A stretch of DNA of 64,000 nt from Neopusillimonas aromaticivorans. GTDB taxonomy: Bacteria; Pseudomonadota; Gammaproteobacteria; Burkholderiales; Burkholderiaceae_B. The position numbers and the translations under genes are program-made. The notes beneath the pieces are model-generated. The model was not told the origin of the DNA and searched no databases. It saw only the letters and a list, made by a program, of their open reading frames with translations. The stretch lies in assembly GCF_030344915.1 (NCBI RefSeq), contig NZ_CP128233.1:1674001-1738000 (forward strand). The letters run 5' to 3'. This document shows positions 19,699 to 28,860 of this stretch, piece after piece (positions within the stretch are counted from its first letter, which is position 1; every line of letters starts with the position of its first letter).

Positions 19699-20745
19699 AT
19701 GTCAGCACAAGCCAACCCCGATGTAAACGCTCTGCGTGAACAGTATTATCAGCACATTGACCGCGAAAGCATGACCCCGCTCTGGGAGGTTCTGCACAAT
19801 GTGGTGACGCCTGAACCGATTACCCCCTGTGTGCCGCATCTGTGGAAGTGGGATGTCTGCCGCCCGTGGCTTGAAAAAGCCGGCGAGCTGATCACCGCCA
19901 AAGAGGCCGAGCGTCGGGTGCTGGTACTTGAAAACCCCGGTCTGCGCGGGCAAATTCGTGTCACCCACAGCTTGTATGCGGGCCTGCAGCTGATTTTGCC
20001 CGGTGAGGTCGCTCCGGCCCACCGCCATTCCCAGTCGGCGTTACGCTTCATTCTGGAAGGCAGCGGTGCCTATACGGCGGTGGATGGCGAAAAAGTGACC
20101 ATGAATGTGGGTGACTTCGTGATCACGCCGTCATGGGCGTTCCACGATCATGGCAACCCGTCTTCCGAGCCGATGGTGTGGCTGGATGGCCTGGATGTGC
20201 CGATTGTTGAACTGTTTGATGCCCAGTTCATGGAACGTGGCGCTGAAGAAAGCCAGCATACGGGTACCGACGGTGCCATCAACCTGGCCGAGTTCGGCAA
20301 TACCATGAAGCCGGTTGAATATTCGCCGCGCTCGAAGACATCGCCCTTGTTCTGGTACCCCTACGATCGTACCCGCGAGGCCCTGGAAACCATGAAGCGC
20401 CAAAGCCCGGAGCATGAGTGCTGGGCGTTCAAGTTGCAGTACACCAATCCGGTGACCGGTGGCTGGGCCATGCCGACCATCGGGACATTTATGCAATTGA
20501 TGCCGGCCGGGTTCAAGGGCAAGCCGTATCGTTCCACCGACTCAACGGTGTATGCCGTGGTCGAAGGCAAGGGCCGTTGCGTGATTGGTGGTGCGCCGTT
20601 CGAGTTTGGTCCGAAAGACGTGTTCGTGGTGCCGTCCTGGATGCCCTACCATTTTGAAATCGATGGCACCGATGCTGTCATTTTCAGTTTTTCTGATCGC
20701 CCGGTGCAGCAGTCGCTGGATCTATGGCGTGAACGGGTGGGCTGA
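19699..20745 (+). CDS. gtdA: Gentisate 1,2-dioxygenase
   Basis: 348-residue bicupin Fe(II) dioxygenase that opens gentisate (2,5-dihydroxybenzoate) to maleylpyruvate. The N-terminal cupin carries the iron-ligand segment PAHRHSQSALRFILEG and the second motif GDFVITPSWAFHDHGN. The C-terminal cupin carries GPKDVFVVPSWMPYHFE. The length is usual for the family and the gene is intact. No maleylpyruvate isomerase or fumarylpyruvate hydrolase gene follows, so the rest of the gentisate pathway must be elsewhere. A divergent LysR gene probably regulates it. Confidence 0.92.
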   Translation: MSAQANPDVNALREQYYQHIDRESMTPLWEVLHNVVTPEPITPCVPHLWKWDVCRPWLEKAGELITAKEAERRVLVLENPGLRGQIRVTHSLYAGLQLILPGEVAPAHRHSQSALRFILEGSGAYTAVDGEKVTMNVGDFVITPSWAFHDHGNPSSEPMVWLDGLDVPIVELFDAQFMERGAEESQHTGTDGAINLAEFGNTMKPVEYSPRSKTSPLFWYPYDRTREALETMKRQSPEHECWAFKLQYTNPVTGGWAMPTIGTFMQLMPAGFKGKPYRSTDSTVYAVVEGKGRCVIGGAPFEFGPKDVFVVPSWMPYHFEIDGTDAVIFSFSDRPVQQSLDLWRERVG

Positions 20746-20837
20746 CACGCTTGACGTTTGACCGTGCACGCAAGTGCCTGGCAGTGTCGGGGTCTCCCGG
20801 CTGCAGGGTGTGGCACGGCTTTTGCTTGATCTGTGGC

Positions 20838-21505
20838 ATGAACACCTTTATTCATGCCACCTCTGCTTTTGCCATCAGCATGTTCTGGCTTAGAGCCCGT
20901 GACCAGGACACGCTGACCCTGTCCTCGTTGCGCGCCATGCGTGCGTTTCAGGACAGTGACATATGGCTGGTTGATCCAAAAGTAAGCGCGCGCGTGCTCG
21001 CGTTGGCCTCATCGCGCACCAGGGTGGTGCAACTTGAGGGCGCTGACGAGGGCGACGAAAAAGCCGAGCCCTTGCGCTGGGGCAAATGCGCCGCTACCGG
21101 CAAGCCGGCTATTCCGTTGCACGGCTGCAGGCAAGCTGCACCGCCCCACGCAGGCAAATTCCTGGTTCACGCTTGCCTCTGCCGTTGGCGCCAACCCAGA
21201 TTGCCCGCGGCGTGACGCTGGTATCGCCCTCGGCGTCGTCCGAGGCAGGCATTGACTGGGTACGGCTGTCGCATACGGGGATGACACTGGTGTGTTATAT
21301 GGGCGCCAGCTCGGTTCAGCGGTTATATGACGATCTGACCGCTATCGGTTGTCGGCCGGGTTTGCGTGTTACGGCGGTGTACTACGACACCAGTGCGCTG
21401 AGTCGTCATTATCCGGGGACACTGGCGGACCTGCATGTGGCGGTGCGGGAAAGGCGGGTCAGGCCGCCGGATGTGGTCATTCTCAATGGCATGATGCCAC
21501 TGTGA
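20838..21505 (+). pseudogene. Tetrapyrrole methylase-like (CobA/SUMT family) gene, damaged
   Basis: Fragments of a uroporphyrinogen-III C-methyltransferase-like protein in at least two frames. The N-terminal part DTLTLSSLRAMRAFQDSDIWLVDPKVS matches the family pattern, but the expected GAGPGDP SAM-binding loop is reduced to RARDQD. The middle part (RRYRQAGYSVARLQA) and the C-terminal part (GIDWVRLSHTGMTLVCYMGASSVQRLYDDL) lie in another frame from about 21086. The altered loop argues for real decay and not only sequencing error. It has no visible link to gentisate metabolism. Confidence 0.5.
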
Positions 21506-21801
21506 AAAACACCGTTCATATCGTGTAGCAGCACCGTTCAGACGATATGCTTGAGCTGCCTCGCTACATCGCGGTGATTGCCAACGCTACGTTTGATCGT
21601 AGACGCTCGACCTGCTTCAGGTTGTCGCCCACGTTATGCGTAAATCGCATAGAACCTATAGAAAGATGGCATTATCCGGATGGTTCGGGGTGTTTGTAGA
21701 CTGGGTCGTCAAAATGGCGTTATTGTTGCGCTTGCGCTAAAAAAACGTTAAAGCAAAACACCACCAAGAACGTTAAAGCAAAACATCACTCCGGAGGAAA
21801 C
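21506..21801. other. Intergenic region with a tandem 17-base direct repeat
   Basis: No gene was recognised here. The element AACGTTAAAGCAAAACA occurs twice, at 21744-21760 and 21769-21785, 25 bases apart and directly before the ribosome-binding site (GGAGG) of the next gene. The left part has CACCGTTCA twice near 21510 and 21530. The repeats near the start codon could be regulator sites or a small duplication. Confidence 0.5.
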
Positions 21802-22695
21802 ATGAGCAATAAACCTAAAATCGTCGTTACCGTGGCACCCACGGGCGGCATGGCCAGCAAGAAGCAAAACCCCGCGCTGCCCACCACCCCTGAAGAAATC
21901 GCGGCCGACGTTTACGATTGTTATAACGCGGGCGCCAGTGTGGTGGCCGTGCATGCACGCCGTGCCATCGACCAGGAAGCGACCTGCGACCCGGCGGTCT
22001 ACACCGACATCAATCGCCGCATTCGCGATAAGTGCAACATCATCCTGAACAACTCGACCGGTGGCGGCATCAATGGCGACATGATCCATCAGCTGAATAA
22101 CGGGTTGTGGGAAATCAAGTTTGAAGAGCGCCTGAAAGGCATGGAAGGCGAAGGCGTGGAAATGTGTACGCTGGACGCCCAGACCATTTGCGCCACCTTC
22201 GGCGACAAAGAAATTCTGGTGCCGACAACACCCAAGCGCGTGCGCGAACTGGCAGACAAAATGAAAGCCCGTGGCATCAAGCCAGAATGGGAAGTCTTCG
22301 CATTGTCCGACTTGCTGGAAGTGGGCAAGATCCTTAAAGAAGTTGACGAAGAGCCTTACTTCATCAACATGGTTCTGGGTGTCAGTGCGTTCCAGGGCGG
22401 CTTGCCGTATACCCCCAAGGTCATGCAGTTGCTGGTTGATCACCTGCCCAAAGGGGCGATTTTCAACGTCAGCGCCATTGGCCCGGCACAATTGCCGGCG
22501 GCCATGCAGTCTTTGTTGCTGGGCGGCCACGTGCGGGTAGGTCTGGAAGACAACCTGTATTACGAACAGGGCAAACTGGCGACCAACGTGCAACTGGTCG
22601 AGCGCATCGTTCGCCTGGTGCGCGAAATGGGTTACGAGCCTGCTACACCCGACGAAGCGCGTCAGATCATGGGGTTGCCACGCCGCAAACCCTGA
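21802..22695 (+). CDS. Beta-keto acid cleavage enzyme (BKACE, DUF849) family
   Basis: 297-residue TIM-barrel enzyme of the family that includes 3-keto-5-aminohexanoate cleavage enzyme; members condense a beta-keto acid with acetyl-CoA. N-terminal KIVVTVAPTGG, the strand VVAVHARR where the usual zinc-binding HxH motif reads VHAR, NSTGGG, and the C-terminal GGHVRVGLEDNLYYEQGKLATN are visible. A very good GGAGG site precedes the start. The LysR gene immediately downstream on the same strand may control it. The keto acid substrate cannot be deduced. Confidence 0.85.
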   Translation: MSNKPKIVVTVAPTGGMASKKQNPALPTTPEEIAADVYDCYNAGASVVAVHARRAIDQEATCDPAVYTDINRRIRDKCNIILNNSTGGGINGDMIHQLNNGLWEIKFEERLKGMEGEGVEMCTLDAQTICATFGDKEILVPTTPKRVRELADKMKARGIKPEWEVFALSDLLEVGKILKEVDEEPYFINMVLGVSAFQGGLPYTPKVMQLLVDHLPKGAIFNVSAIGPAQLPAAMQSLLLGGHVRVGLEDNLYYEQGKLATNVQLVERIVRLVREMGYEPATPDEARQIMGLPRRKP

Positions 22696-22738
22696 GTGCG
22701 CCATCGTCAGTGCCAGCGTGTCACGGTAGCCTGACGCG

Positions 22739-23959
22739 ATGCCAATGATTCTTGCGTCTCATCTGAGACAGTTTCGGGCCGTGCTGGCCGTGTGCAAAAC
22801 CGGCAGTACGGCACAGGCGGCAACCGTATTGCCGTTGTCCCAGTCGGCGATTGCGCGTGCGATTCGCGAGCTGGAGACGGCCATCGGGGCACCCGTGTTT
22901 GATCGCACGGCGCGTGGCATGGTCCCCACCCCGGTCGGGCAGTTGCTGGCGCACCGTGCCGAGCGTGCCCTGAATCAGCTGGCGCTGGGCGAACGCGAGG
23001 CCGTGCTGGCGGCAGAAGCCGGGCCAGGGCGCAACGCCGTCGGGCGCTTTGCCGGGTCGGCCGGGTTCCGTCACTTGCAAACCTTCATTGTGTTTTGTGA
23101 AACCCGCAGTGAAACGCTGGCCGCAGCCCGCCTGGGGTCAGCCAGCCGGCCATCAACCAAACCTTGCGTCAACTAGAGCACATGGCGGGGGTGCGCCTGT
23201 TCTACCGGTCGGCCCGAGGCGTGCGGCTGACTGAAAGCGGCGAAGCCGTGCTGCGTCGCTCCAAGCTTGCGCTCGATGAATTGCGCCAGGCGGCAGAAGA
23301 CCTGGCGGCAACGCAGGGCAAGGTGCGCGGGCGGTTGGTGATTGGTTCGTTGCCGTTGTCCTCGGGTGCGCTGGTGCCCAGGGCCGTTGATCGTGTCCTG
23401 GCCCGGCACAAAGACATTCAGATCGCAATTGTTGACGGTACGTATGACGGGCTGATGTATCAGTTGCGGCACGCCGATATTGATGTGCTGGTCGGTGCGC
23501 TACGCCCCCATGCACCGGGTGCAGACATTATTCAGACCCCTTGTTTGAAGATACCTTGTCGGTGGTGGTGCGCAAGGGCCACCCGTTGGAAGGCAAGCCC
23601 TGGCTGGTTTGCAAGATCTGGTGTCGGAATCGTGGATCGCTCCATTGGCGGCCAGTCCGGCCCGTGAGGCCTACGAGCGCGCCTTTCGGGCCGCCGGCGT
23701 TGCACCGCCCGCCACGACACTTGAGGTTAACAGCGCCATCATGTTGCAGGCGTTGCTTCAGGTCAGTGACCGTCTGGCGCTGTTATCGCGTCGGCAGATG
23801 TACTTCGGAATTGCCTCGGGGGCGTTCAGCGTCTTGCCTGTTCCCGTCATGGATACGGCCCGCTTTATTGGCCTGACGATGCGCGCCGATGCTGACCCGA
23901 ACTCGACCATGACCTCGTTCATTCACGAACTGGGCCGCCTTGCCGCCGAGCTGAGCTGA
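22739..23959 (+). CDS. LysR-type regulator with two tandem helix-turn-helix domains (frameshifted)
   Basis: About 407-residue regulator after three corrections. Residues about 8-66 form one LysR winged helix (FRAVLAVCKTGSTAQAATVLPLSQSAIARAI). Residues about 108-166 form a second one (LQTFIVFCETRSETLAAARLG, then SQPAINQTLRQLE). A standard effector-binding domain follows (GRLVIGSLPLSSGALVPRAV). The breaks near 23130, 23540 and 23605 are each a missing base in a G, C or T run. A normal LysR protein has one DNA-binding domain and about 300 residues. It may regulate the BKACE gene upstream or the ABC importer downstream. Confidence 0.78.
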
Positions 23960-24042
23960 TTTTTTGGTATAACCATAACGCATAGGTTGGATGGCGATTG
24001 GCACTGGTCGATCGGGTGCTCGGGGTGCGACGATACTGATCA

Positions 24043-24060
24043 TTCCAAAGTAATTTGGAA
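24043..24060. promoter_or_regulatory. Palindromic operator before the branched-chain-type ABC operon
   Basis: Perfect inverted repeat TTCCAAA, GTAA, TTTGGAA lies 37 bases before the ATG of the substrate-binding protein gene. The size, symmetry and position suit a transcription-factor operator, perhaps for the tandem-domain LysR regulator just upstream. No matching copy was noticed elsewhere in the window. Confidence 0.5.
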
Positions 24061-24097
24061 GCATAACGATCAATAACGACATATTCGGAGACGCGCC

Positions 24098-25297
24098 ATG
24101 TATTCACGCATTGCCACGCGGTTCAAGGTGGGGGTTGCCGCCTTTGCTGCAGCAGGTTCCTTGTTTGCCGCCCCGGTTTCAGCCGATGAAATCAAAGTGG
24201 GTTTGCTTAGCCAATATTCCGGTACATATTCCTGGTGGGGCCAGGAATATGACCGCGGGGTCGAGTTGTTCATGTCGGAAACCGGTGGCAAAGTGGGAAA
24301 TCACACCATTACCGTTATCAAGCGTGACGAGGGTGGCGCCAACCCGCAGCGGGCACGCCAGCTGGCCCAGGAACTGGTCGTGCGCGACAAGGTGCAGTAT
24401 CTTACCGGGGGTGTTTTCACGCCAACGGTCATGGGCACGGCCGATGTCGTTGACCAGACCAAAACGCCGTATATCTTCATCAACGGCGCCACGTCCAGCA
24501 TGACCAATAAAACGCCGTACTTCGCACGTGTGGGTTATACGTCCTGGACGTACTGTGTGCCGCTGATGAAATGGGCCTTTGAAAAGGGCGCGCGCGAGGC
24601 GGTATCGGTCACGGCCGATTACGCGCCAGGTACCGACATTGCCAACGCCTTTGACGAAACGTTCACCGAGCTGGGTGGCAAGATCAAGGAAAACATCAAG
24701 GTCCCGCTGGGCACCACCGATTTTTCCACCTATCTGCAGCGGGTGGCTGATTCCGGCGTCAAGCATGTGTTCATGTTCATGCCGGTTGGCCCCATGTCGG
24801 CCGGTTTCATCAAGGCCTTCCAGGATCGCGGTCTGGGCAAGGCCGGTGTAACGCTGTATGCCGGTGCCGAGACACAAGAATCCGATTTGCCGGCCATTGG
24901 TGATTCGGCGCAGGGCATTATTACGGCGCTGCATTATTCGCCCTACCTGGAAACACCCGAGAACAAGGCTTTCGTCGCAAAGTACAAAGCCAAGTTCGGT
25001 GCCGATGCCATTCCCAGCCTGGCCTCGATGGGTGCCTATGATGCCATGCAGGTCATTGCCCACATGATCAAGGCGACCAATGGCAAGAAAGATGGCGATG
25101 CGGCCATGGAAGCCATCAAGGGGTATTCCTGGACCAGCCCGCGCGGCCCCGTCACGATCGACCCCAAAACACGTGAAATCACCCAAAACGTGTATATCCG
25201 TGAAGTACGCAAGACACCCGATGGTTTGCTGGGCAACGTGCCCATCCACACCTACGAAAATGTCGTAGAACCCTGGCACGCCAAAAACTCGAAGTAA
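24098..25297 (+). CDS. Branched-chain-type ABC transporter substrate-binding protein
   Basis: 399-residue periplasmic type I binding protein of the LivJ family. A signal peptide covers about residues 1-29 (basic start, hydrophobic core, cleavage near PVSA-DE). The mature protein begins EIKVGLLSQYSGTYSWWGQEY and contains VIKRDEGGANPQRARQLAQELVVRD and the two-lobe fold. It is the first gene of a five-gene importer. The neighbouring aromatic catabolic genes suggest an aromatic acid or related acid as ligand, an inference from location; amino acids or amides remain possible. Confidence 0.88.
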   Translation: MYSRIATRFKVGVAAFAAAGSLFAAPVSADEIKVGLLSQYSGTYSWWGQEYDRGVELFMSETGGKVGNHTITVIKRDEGGANPQRARQLAQELVVRDKVQYLTGGVFTPTVMGTADVVDQTKTPYIFINGATSSMTNKTPYFARVGYTSWTYCVPLMKWAFEKGAREAVSVTADYAPGTDIANAFDETFTELGGKIKENIKVPLGTTDFSTYLQRVADSGVKHVFMFMPVGPMSAGFIKAFQDRGLGKAGVTLYAGAETQESDLPAIGDSAQGIITALHYSPYLETPENKAFVAKYKAKFGADAIPSLASMGAYDAMQVIAHMIKATNGKKDGDAAMEAIKGYSWTSPRGPVTIDPKTREITQNVYIREVRKTPDGLLGNVPIHTYENVVEPWHAKNSK

Positions 25298-25311
25298 TCC
25301 GTTGTTCGTGA

Positions 25312-25335
25312 CCTGCCCCTGTTCCCAGGGGCAGG
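25312..25335 (+). terminator. Intra-operon stem-loop after the binding protein gene
   Basis: A perfect ten-base-pair hairpin, CCTGCCCCTG, loop TTCC, CAGGGGCAGG, follows the stop codon of the binding-protein gene. There is no T run, so it is more likely an RNA-stabilising or partially attenuating element that keeps binding protein in excess over the membrane parts than a full terminator. Confidence 0.55.
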
Positions 25336-25391
25336 GCCTGCCGATCCGGCGGTCCAGCCCGGGCCGTTTCTTCTGCCTCTGCGGTTTCACC

Positions 25392-26267
25392 ATGCCAAAT
25401 GCGCTTTCCACGTTTCTGACCCTCACGATTGATGGGGTGTCTTACGGGATGATGCTGTTCCTCATCTCTGTAGGCCTGACCATCACCCTGGGCGTTATGC
25501 GGGTCGTTAACCTGACCCACTCTGCCTTCGCCATGATTGGCGGCTTTATCACCCTGTGGCTGATGAAGTCGGCCGGCATGCACTTTTTCGTTGCCCTGCC
25601 TGTCGGGGTACTGGCCACGATGGCCCTTAGCCTGGTGCTTGAGCGCACCCTTTACCAGTGGGTGTACAAGTGTGACCCGCTGGGCCAGTTGCTGATGACC
25701 ATCGGCATGACCTTTGTCGTCACGGCGGTCGTCAAGAATCTGGCCGGGCCACAAATTCAAAGCATTGTGTTGCCGGAAGTCCTGCTGGGGCAATGGTCTG
25801 TCATTGGTCTGAACGTTTCGGTGTATCGCGTGTTTGTGCTGGGGCTTAGCGTCGCGGTGGCCGGTGCGTTGTGGCTCTGCCTTGAATACACCACGTTCGG
25901 TGCCCGCTTGCGGGCAGCGGTCGATAACCCTCGTATGGCACGGTGCGTGGGCATCAATGTGCCTCTGGTGTTCTCGGTGACATTCGCCATTGGCTGTGGC
26001 CTGGCGGCACTGGGTGGAGCCGTGGGTACCCAGATGTTGCCGCTCGAGCCTTATTACGGTCTGAAGTACCTGGTGCTGGTGCTGATTGTGGTTGCTGTCG
26101 GTGGCCTGGGCAGCCTGAAAGGCTCACTGTATTCGGCACTGCTGCTGGGTTTTATCGACACGATGGGCCGGTATTACATTCCGGCGCTGGGCGGTTTCAT
26201 CATTTACCTGGCTGTGCTGGCCATTTTGCTGGTTCGTCCGCGTGGCCTGGTGGGTCGCATCGGTTAA
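25392..26267 (+). CDS. Branched-chain-type ABC transporter permease (LivH type)
   Basis: 291-residue inner-membrane permease with about eight hydrophobic helices. The family start LTIDGVSYGMMLFLISVGLTITLGVMRVVNLTHSAF and the cytoplasmic loop GARLRAAVDNPRMARCVGIN are present. The start at 25392 is chosen because translation from the upstream in-frame ATG (25302) would run through the hairpin and add a cysteine-rich, non-family leader. It lies 19 bases before the second permease gene. Confidence 0.87.
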   Translation: MPNALSTFLTLTIDGVSYGMMLFLISVGLTITLGVMRVVNLTHSAFAMIGGFITLWLMKSAGMHFFVALPVGVLATMALSLVLERTLYQWVYKCDPLGQLLMTIGMTFVVTAVVKNLAGPQIQSIVLPEVLLGQWSVIGLNVSVYRVFVLGLSVAVAGALWLCLEYTTFGARLRAAVDNPRMARCVGINVPLVFSVTFAIGCGLAALGGAVGTQMLPLEPYYGLKYLVLVLIVVAVGGLGSLKGSLYSALLLGFIDTMGRYYIPALGGFIIYLAVLAILLVRPRGLVGRIG

Positions 26268-26285
26268 GGGTTTACAGGACACATC

Positions 26286-27272
26286 ATGACTACACAATCT
26301 GACGCGCATCGGGTGGTTCAGGCGTTTCGTCGTCAACGGTACAACCTGGCCGATCTGGCCCTGGTGCTGGCGGCGGCGCTGACCCTGCTGTTCGGTGAAT
26401 ATTATCTGGCGCTGGCGGCCTTCGTCGTCATCATGGCCATTTTTGCCTTGTCGCTTGACCTGGCTCAAGGGTACGGCGGTATTGAATCGCTGGGGCATGC
26501 GGCGTTTTTCGGCGTCGGGGCGTATGCCGCCGCCCTGTATGCCCTGCATTTTTCAGCGGAACCGGTCAGTGGCTTGCTGGTGGCGGCTGTTGCGGCCGGG
26601 GTGGTCGGCCTGTTGTCCGGCTTTGCGGTGCTGCGTACCCAGGGGTTGACGCAACTGATGCTCACCCTGGCGGTCGCCACATTGCTTTACGAGCTGGCGA
26701 ATGTGGCCAAGGCGATTACCAATGGGGATGACGGGCTTAGCGGCTACGATGTCGCTCCGATCTTCGGGGTGTTCCAGTTCGACATCTACGGCTATACCGG
26801 TTTTGTCTACGCCTTTGTGGTGCTGGTGCTGGTGTATGCCTTGCTTAAAAAGCTGGTGAATTCCTCCATCGGCCAGACCGCCCAGGGTATTCGCGAAAAC
26901 CAGACCCGCATGCGCATGCTGGGTGTGCCGGTAGAGCGCCGTTTATGGGTGTTGTACACCATTTCGGCCGCGTTGGCGGGCGTGGCCGGGGGCTTGTCGG
27001 CCCAGATCAATCGCATTGTGGGCCTTGATTCCCTGGCCTTTACCTTGTCTGCCAATGTGGTGGTCATGCTGGCCTTGGGTGGAACCGGTCGTTTGTACGG
27101 TGCACTGTTCGGTGCCATTTTGTTTGTGGTGTTGTCTGACCGTGCGGCTGCGATTGACCCGGCCAACTGGCTGGCGGTGCTGGGCGTGGTATTGATTCTT
27201 ATCGTTCGTTACGCGCCTGACGGGCTGGCGGGTTTTGTGGCGCGCTTGTCCACCAAACGGGGGCAAAAATGA
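26286..27272 (+). CDS. Branched-chain-type ABC transporter permease (LivM type)
   Basis: 328-residue inner-membrane permease with about nine hydrophobic helices. The family pattern DLAQGYGGIESLGHAAFFGVGAYAAALY near residue 60 and the coupling loop QGIRENQTRMRMLGVPVERR are clear. Its stop codon overlaps the ATG of the ATPase gene by four bases, so translation is coupled. The gene is intact. Confidence 0.88.
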   Translation: MTTQSDAHRVVQAFRRQRYNLADLALVLAAALTLLFGEYYLALAAFVVIMAIFALSLDLAQGYGGIESLGHAAFFGVGAYAAALYALHFSAEPVSGLLVAAVAAGVVGLLSGFAVLRTQGLTQLMLTLAVATLLYELANVAKAITNGDDGLSGYDVAPIFGVFQFDIYGYTGFVYAFVVLVLVYALLKKLVNSSIGQTAQGIRENQTRMRMLGVPVERRLWVLYTISAALAGVAGGLSAQINRIVGLDSLAFTLSANVVVMLALGGTGRLYGALFGAILFVVLSDRAAAIDPANWLAVLGVVLILIVRYAPDGLAGFVARLSTKRGQK

Positions 27273-28021
27273 CTGCGGCACTTGAATTGCAGGGGCTGTG
27301 CAAACAGTTTGGCCAGATCAAGGTCACGCAAGACGTCAGCCTGAAACTTGAAAAAGGGGTGCGTCATGCCCTCATTGGCCCCAACGGGGCTGGCAAAAGC
27401 ACCCTGGTTCACCAGATCACTGGCCTGATTTCTCCGTCCAAGGGGCGGGTGTTGCTCAACGGTACCGATATCACCGATCTGTCAGCCGAAAAGCGGGTGA
27501 AGCGGGGTCTGGCACGTACGTTTCAGATCAATTCCCTGTTCAATCGCCTGACGGTGGCTGAAAACATCGGACTGGCGATTTCTGCCCGGGAAGGTCGTGA
27601 CGGGCGGCTGTTCAGCAGCATCACGCAGTCGCCCGAATTAATGGATGAAGCGGCGGCCCTGTTGCACTCGCTGGGGTTGCTTGACCTGGCCGACAGGGTC
27701 ATTTCCGATCTGGCCTACGGGCAGCGGCGCCTGATTGAAATTGCGCTGGCACTGGCACTCAAGCCTTCGGTGTTGTTGCTTGACGAGCCGGTGGCCGGTG
27801 TGCCGTCCACCGAGGGCGCCCGGTTGTTTGACTTGCTTGAACGTTTGCCGCAAGACGTGGCAGTGCTGGTCATCGAGCACGACATGGACCTGGTGTTCCG
27901 GTTTGCCCAGCGCATTACGGTGCTGGTGGAAGGCGCCGTACTGGTCGAAGGTACCGTCAAAGAGGTGCGTGCCGATCCGCGTGTGCGTGCCGTCTACCTC
28001 GGAGAACGCCATCATGGCTGA
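27269..28021 (+). CDS. Branched-chain-type ABC transporter ATP-binding protein (LivG type)
   Basis: 250-residue ATPase. Walker A GPNGAGKST is near residue 36, the Q-loop region follows (TFQINSLFNRLTVAEN), the signature is AYGQRRLIEIALAL in place of the common LSGGQ, and Walker B is VLLLDEPVAG with the switch His in VIEHDMDLV. It overlaps livM by four bases and the next ATPase gene by eight. The gene is intact. Confidence 0.9.
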   Translation: MTAALELQGLCKQFGQIKVTQDVSLKLEKGVRHALIGPNGAGKSTLVHQITGLISPSKGRVLLNGTDITDLSAEKRVKRGLARTFQINSLFNRLTVAENIGLAISAREGRDGRLFSSITQSPELMDEAAALLHSLGLLDLADRVISDLAYGQRRLIEIALALALKPSVLLLDEPVAGVPSTEGARLFDLLERLPQDVAVLVIEHDMDLVFRFAQRITVLVEGAVLVEGTVKEVRADPRVRAVYLGERHHG

Positions 28022-28724
28022 GTTGTTGAAGATTGATCGCCTGGTGTCGGGCTATGGCGAAACCGTTGTTATCGAGGGGGTGTCGCTGTCGTTATCCGAG
28101 GGCGAGGCGGTCAGTGTGCTGGGTCGTAACGGCGTGGGTAAAACAACGCTGCTGACGACATTGCTGGGGTTGACTACCCAGCACTCGGGCGCCATGAACT
28201 ACCTGGGCAACGACATCACCCGGGTGCCCAGTCATGAGCGTGCTATTGCAGGGTTGGGGCTGGTGCCTCAGGAGCGTGAAATTTTCCCGTCGCTCAGTGT
28301 TCACGAAAACTTGCGTGTGGCACAGCGGCCTGGCGAATGGGATCTTGACCGAGTCTACGAACTGTTCCCGCGACTGGCCGAACGCCGACGCAATATGGGC
28401 AATCAGTTGTCCGGCGGCGAACAGCAAATGCTGGCGATTGGCCGAGCCCTGATCGGGAATCCGCGCGTGTTGTTGCTTGACGAGCCGTTTGAAGGGTTGG
28501 CACCGATTATTGTCGATGTGCTGGTCGATGCGTTTCACAAGCTCCATAAGGGCTCGCGCATGGGTATTGTTCTGGTGGAACAACATGCCGAACTGGCGCT
28601 GGAGTTAACGGAACGCGCCATTGTGCTTGATCGCGGACAGGTTCGGTGGGAAGGCGACAGCCAGGCACTGCTGAACGATCCGGACCAGCTGGCGCAACTG
28701 ATCGGGCTTGGAAATGAAGAATAA
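28014..28724 (+). CDS. Branched-chain-type ABC transporter ATP-binding protein (LivF type)
   Basis: 236-residue ATPase. MAELLKIDRLVSGYGETVV begins at 28014; the longer open frame to the left is only the shadow of the upstream gene. Walker A GRNGVGKTT, signature QLSGGEQQMLAIGRAL and Walker B VLLLDEPFEG are all present, with the switch His in VLVEQHAELAL. It is the last gene of the importer operon, about 135 bases before galB. Confidence 0.9.
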   Translation: MAELLKIDRLVSGYGETVVIEGVSLSLSEGEAVSVLGRNGVGKTTLLTTLLGLTTQHSGAMNYLGNDITRVPSHERAIAGLGLVPQEREIFPSLSVHENLRVAQRPGEWDLDRVYELFPRLAERRRNMGNQLSGGEQQMLAIGRALIGNPRVLLLDEPFEGLAPIIVDVLVDAFHKLHKGSRMGIVLVEQHAELALELTERAIVLDRGQVRWEGDSQALLNDPDQLAQLIGLGNEE

Positions 28725-28737
28725 TTCGTCTTTGTGG

Positions 28738-28751
28738 TTATAGCGATATAA
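28738..28751. promoter_or_regulatory. Palindrome upstream of galB
   Basis: Short inverted repeat TTATA, GCGA, TATAA in the 136-base region between the importer operon and galB. It is a candidate LysR-type operator for the gal genes. The arms are only five bases long and AT-rich, so chance is possible. Confidence 0.3.
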
Positions 28752-28860
28752 GTAAAACGCGCTGCTTGAGGCCTATACTCACTGGCCCGTTCTGATGCGG
28801 ACAGGCACACTATTTTTTTCATTGCGGTTTTTCAGATTCATACGGTTTCAAGAGGTTCTC

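Noticed and set aside
21506..21720. Insertion-sequence remnant
   Set aside because: No terminal inverted repeats, target duplication or transposase motif could be shown.
24179..25426. 415-codon minus-strand frame opposite the binding-protein gene
   Set aside because: The plus-strand protein has a signal peptide and the LivJ fold; the minus frame is a shadow.
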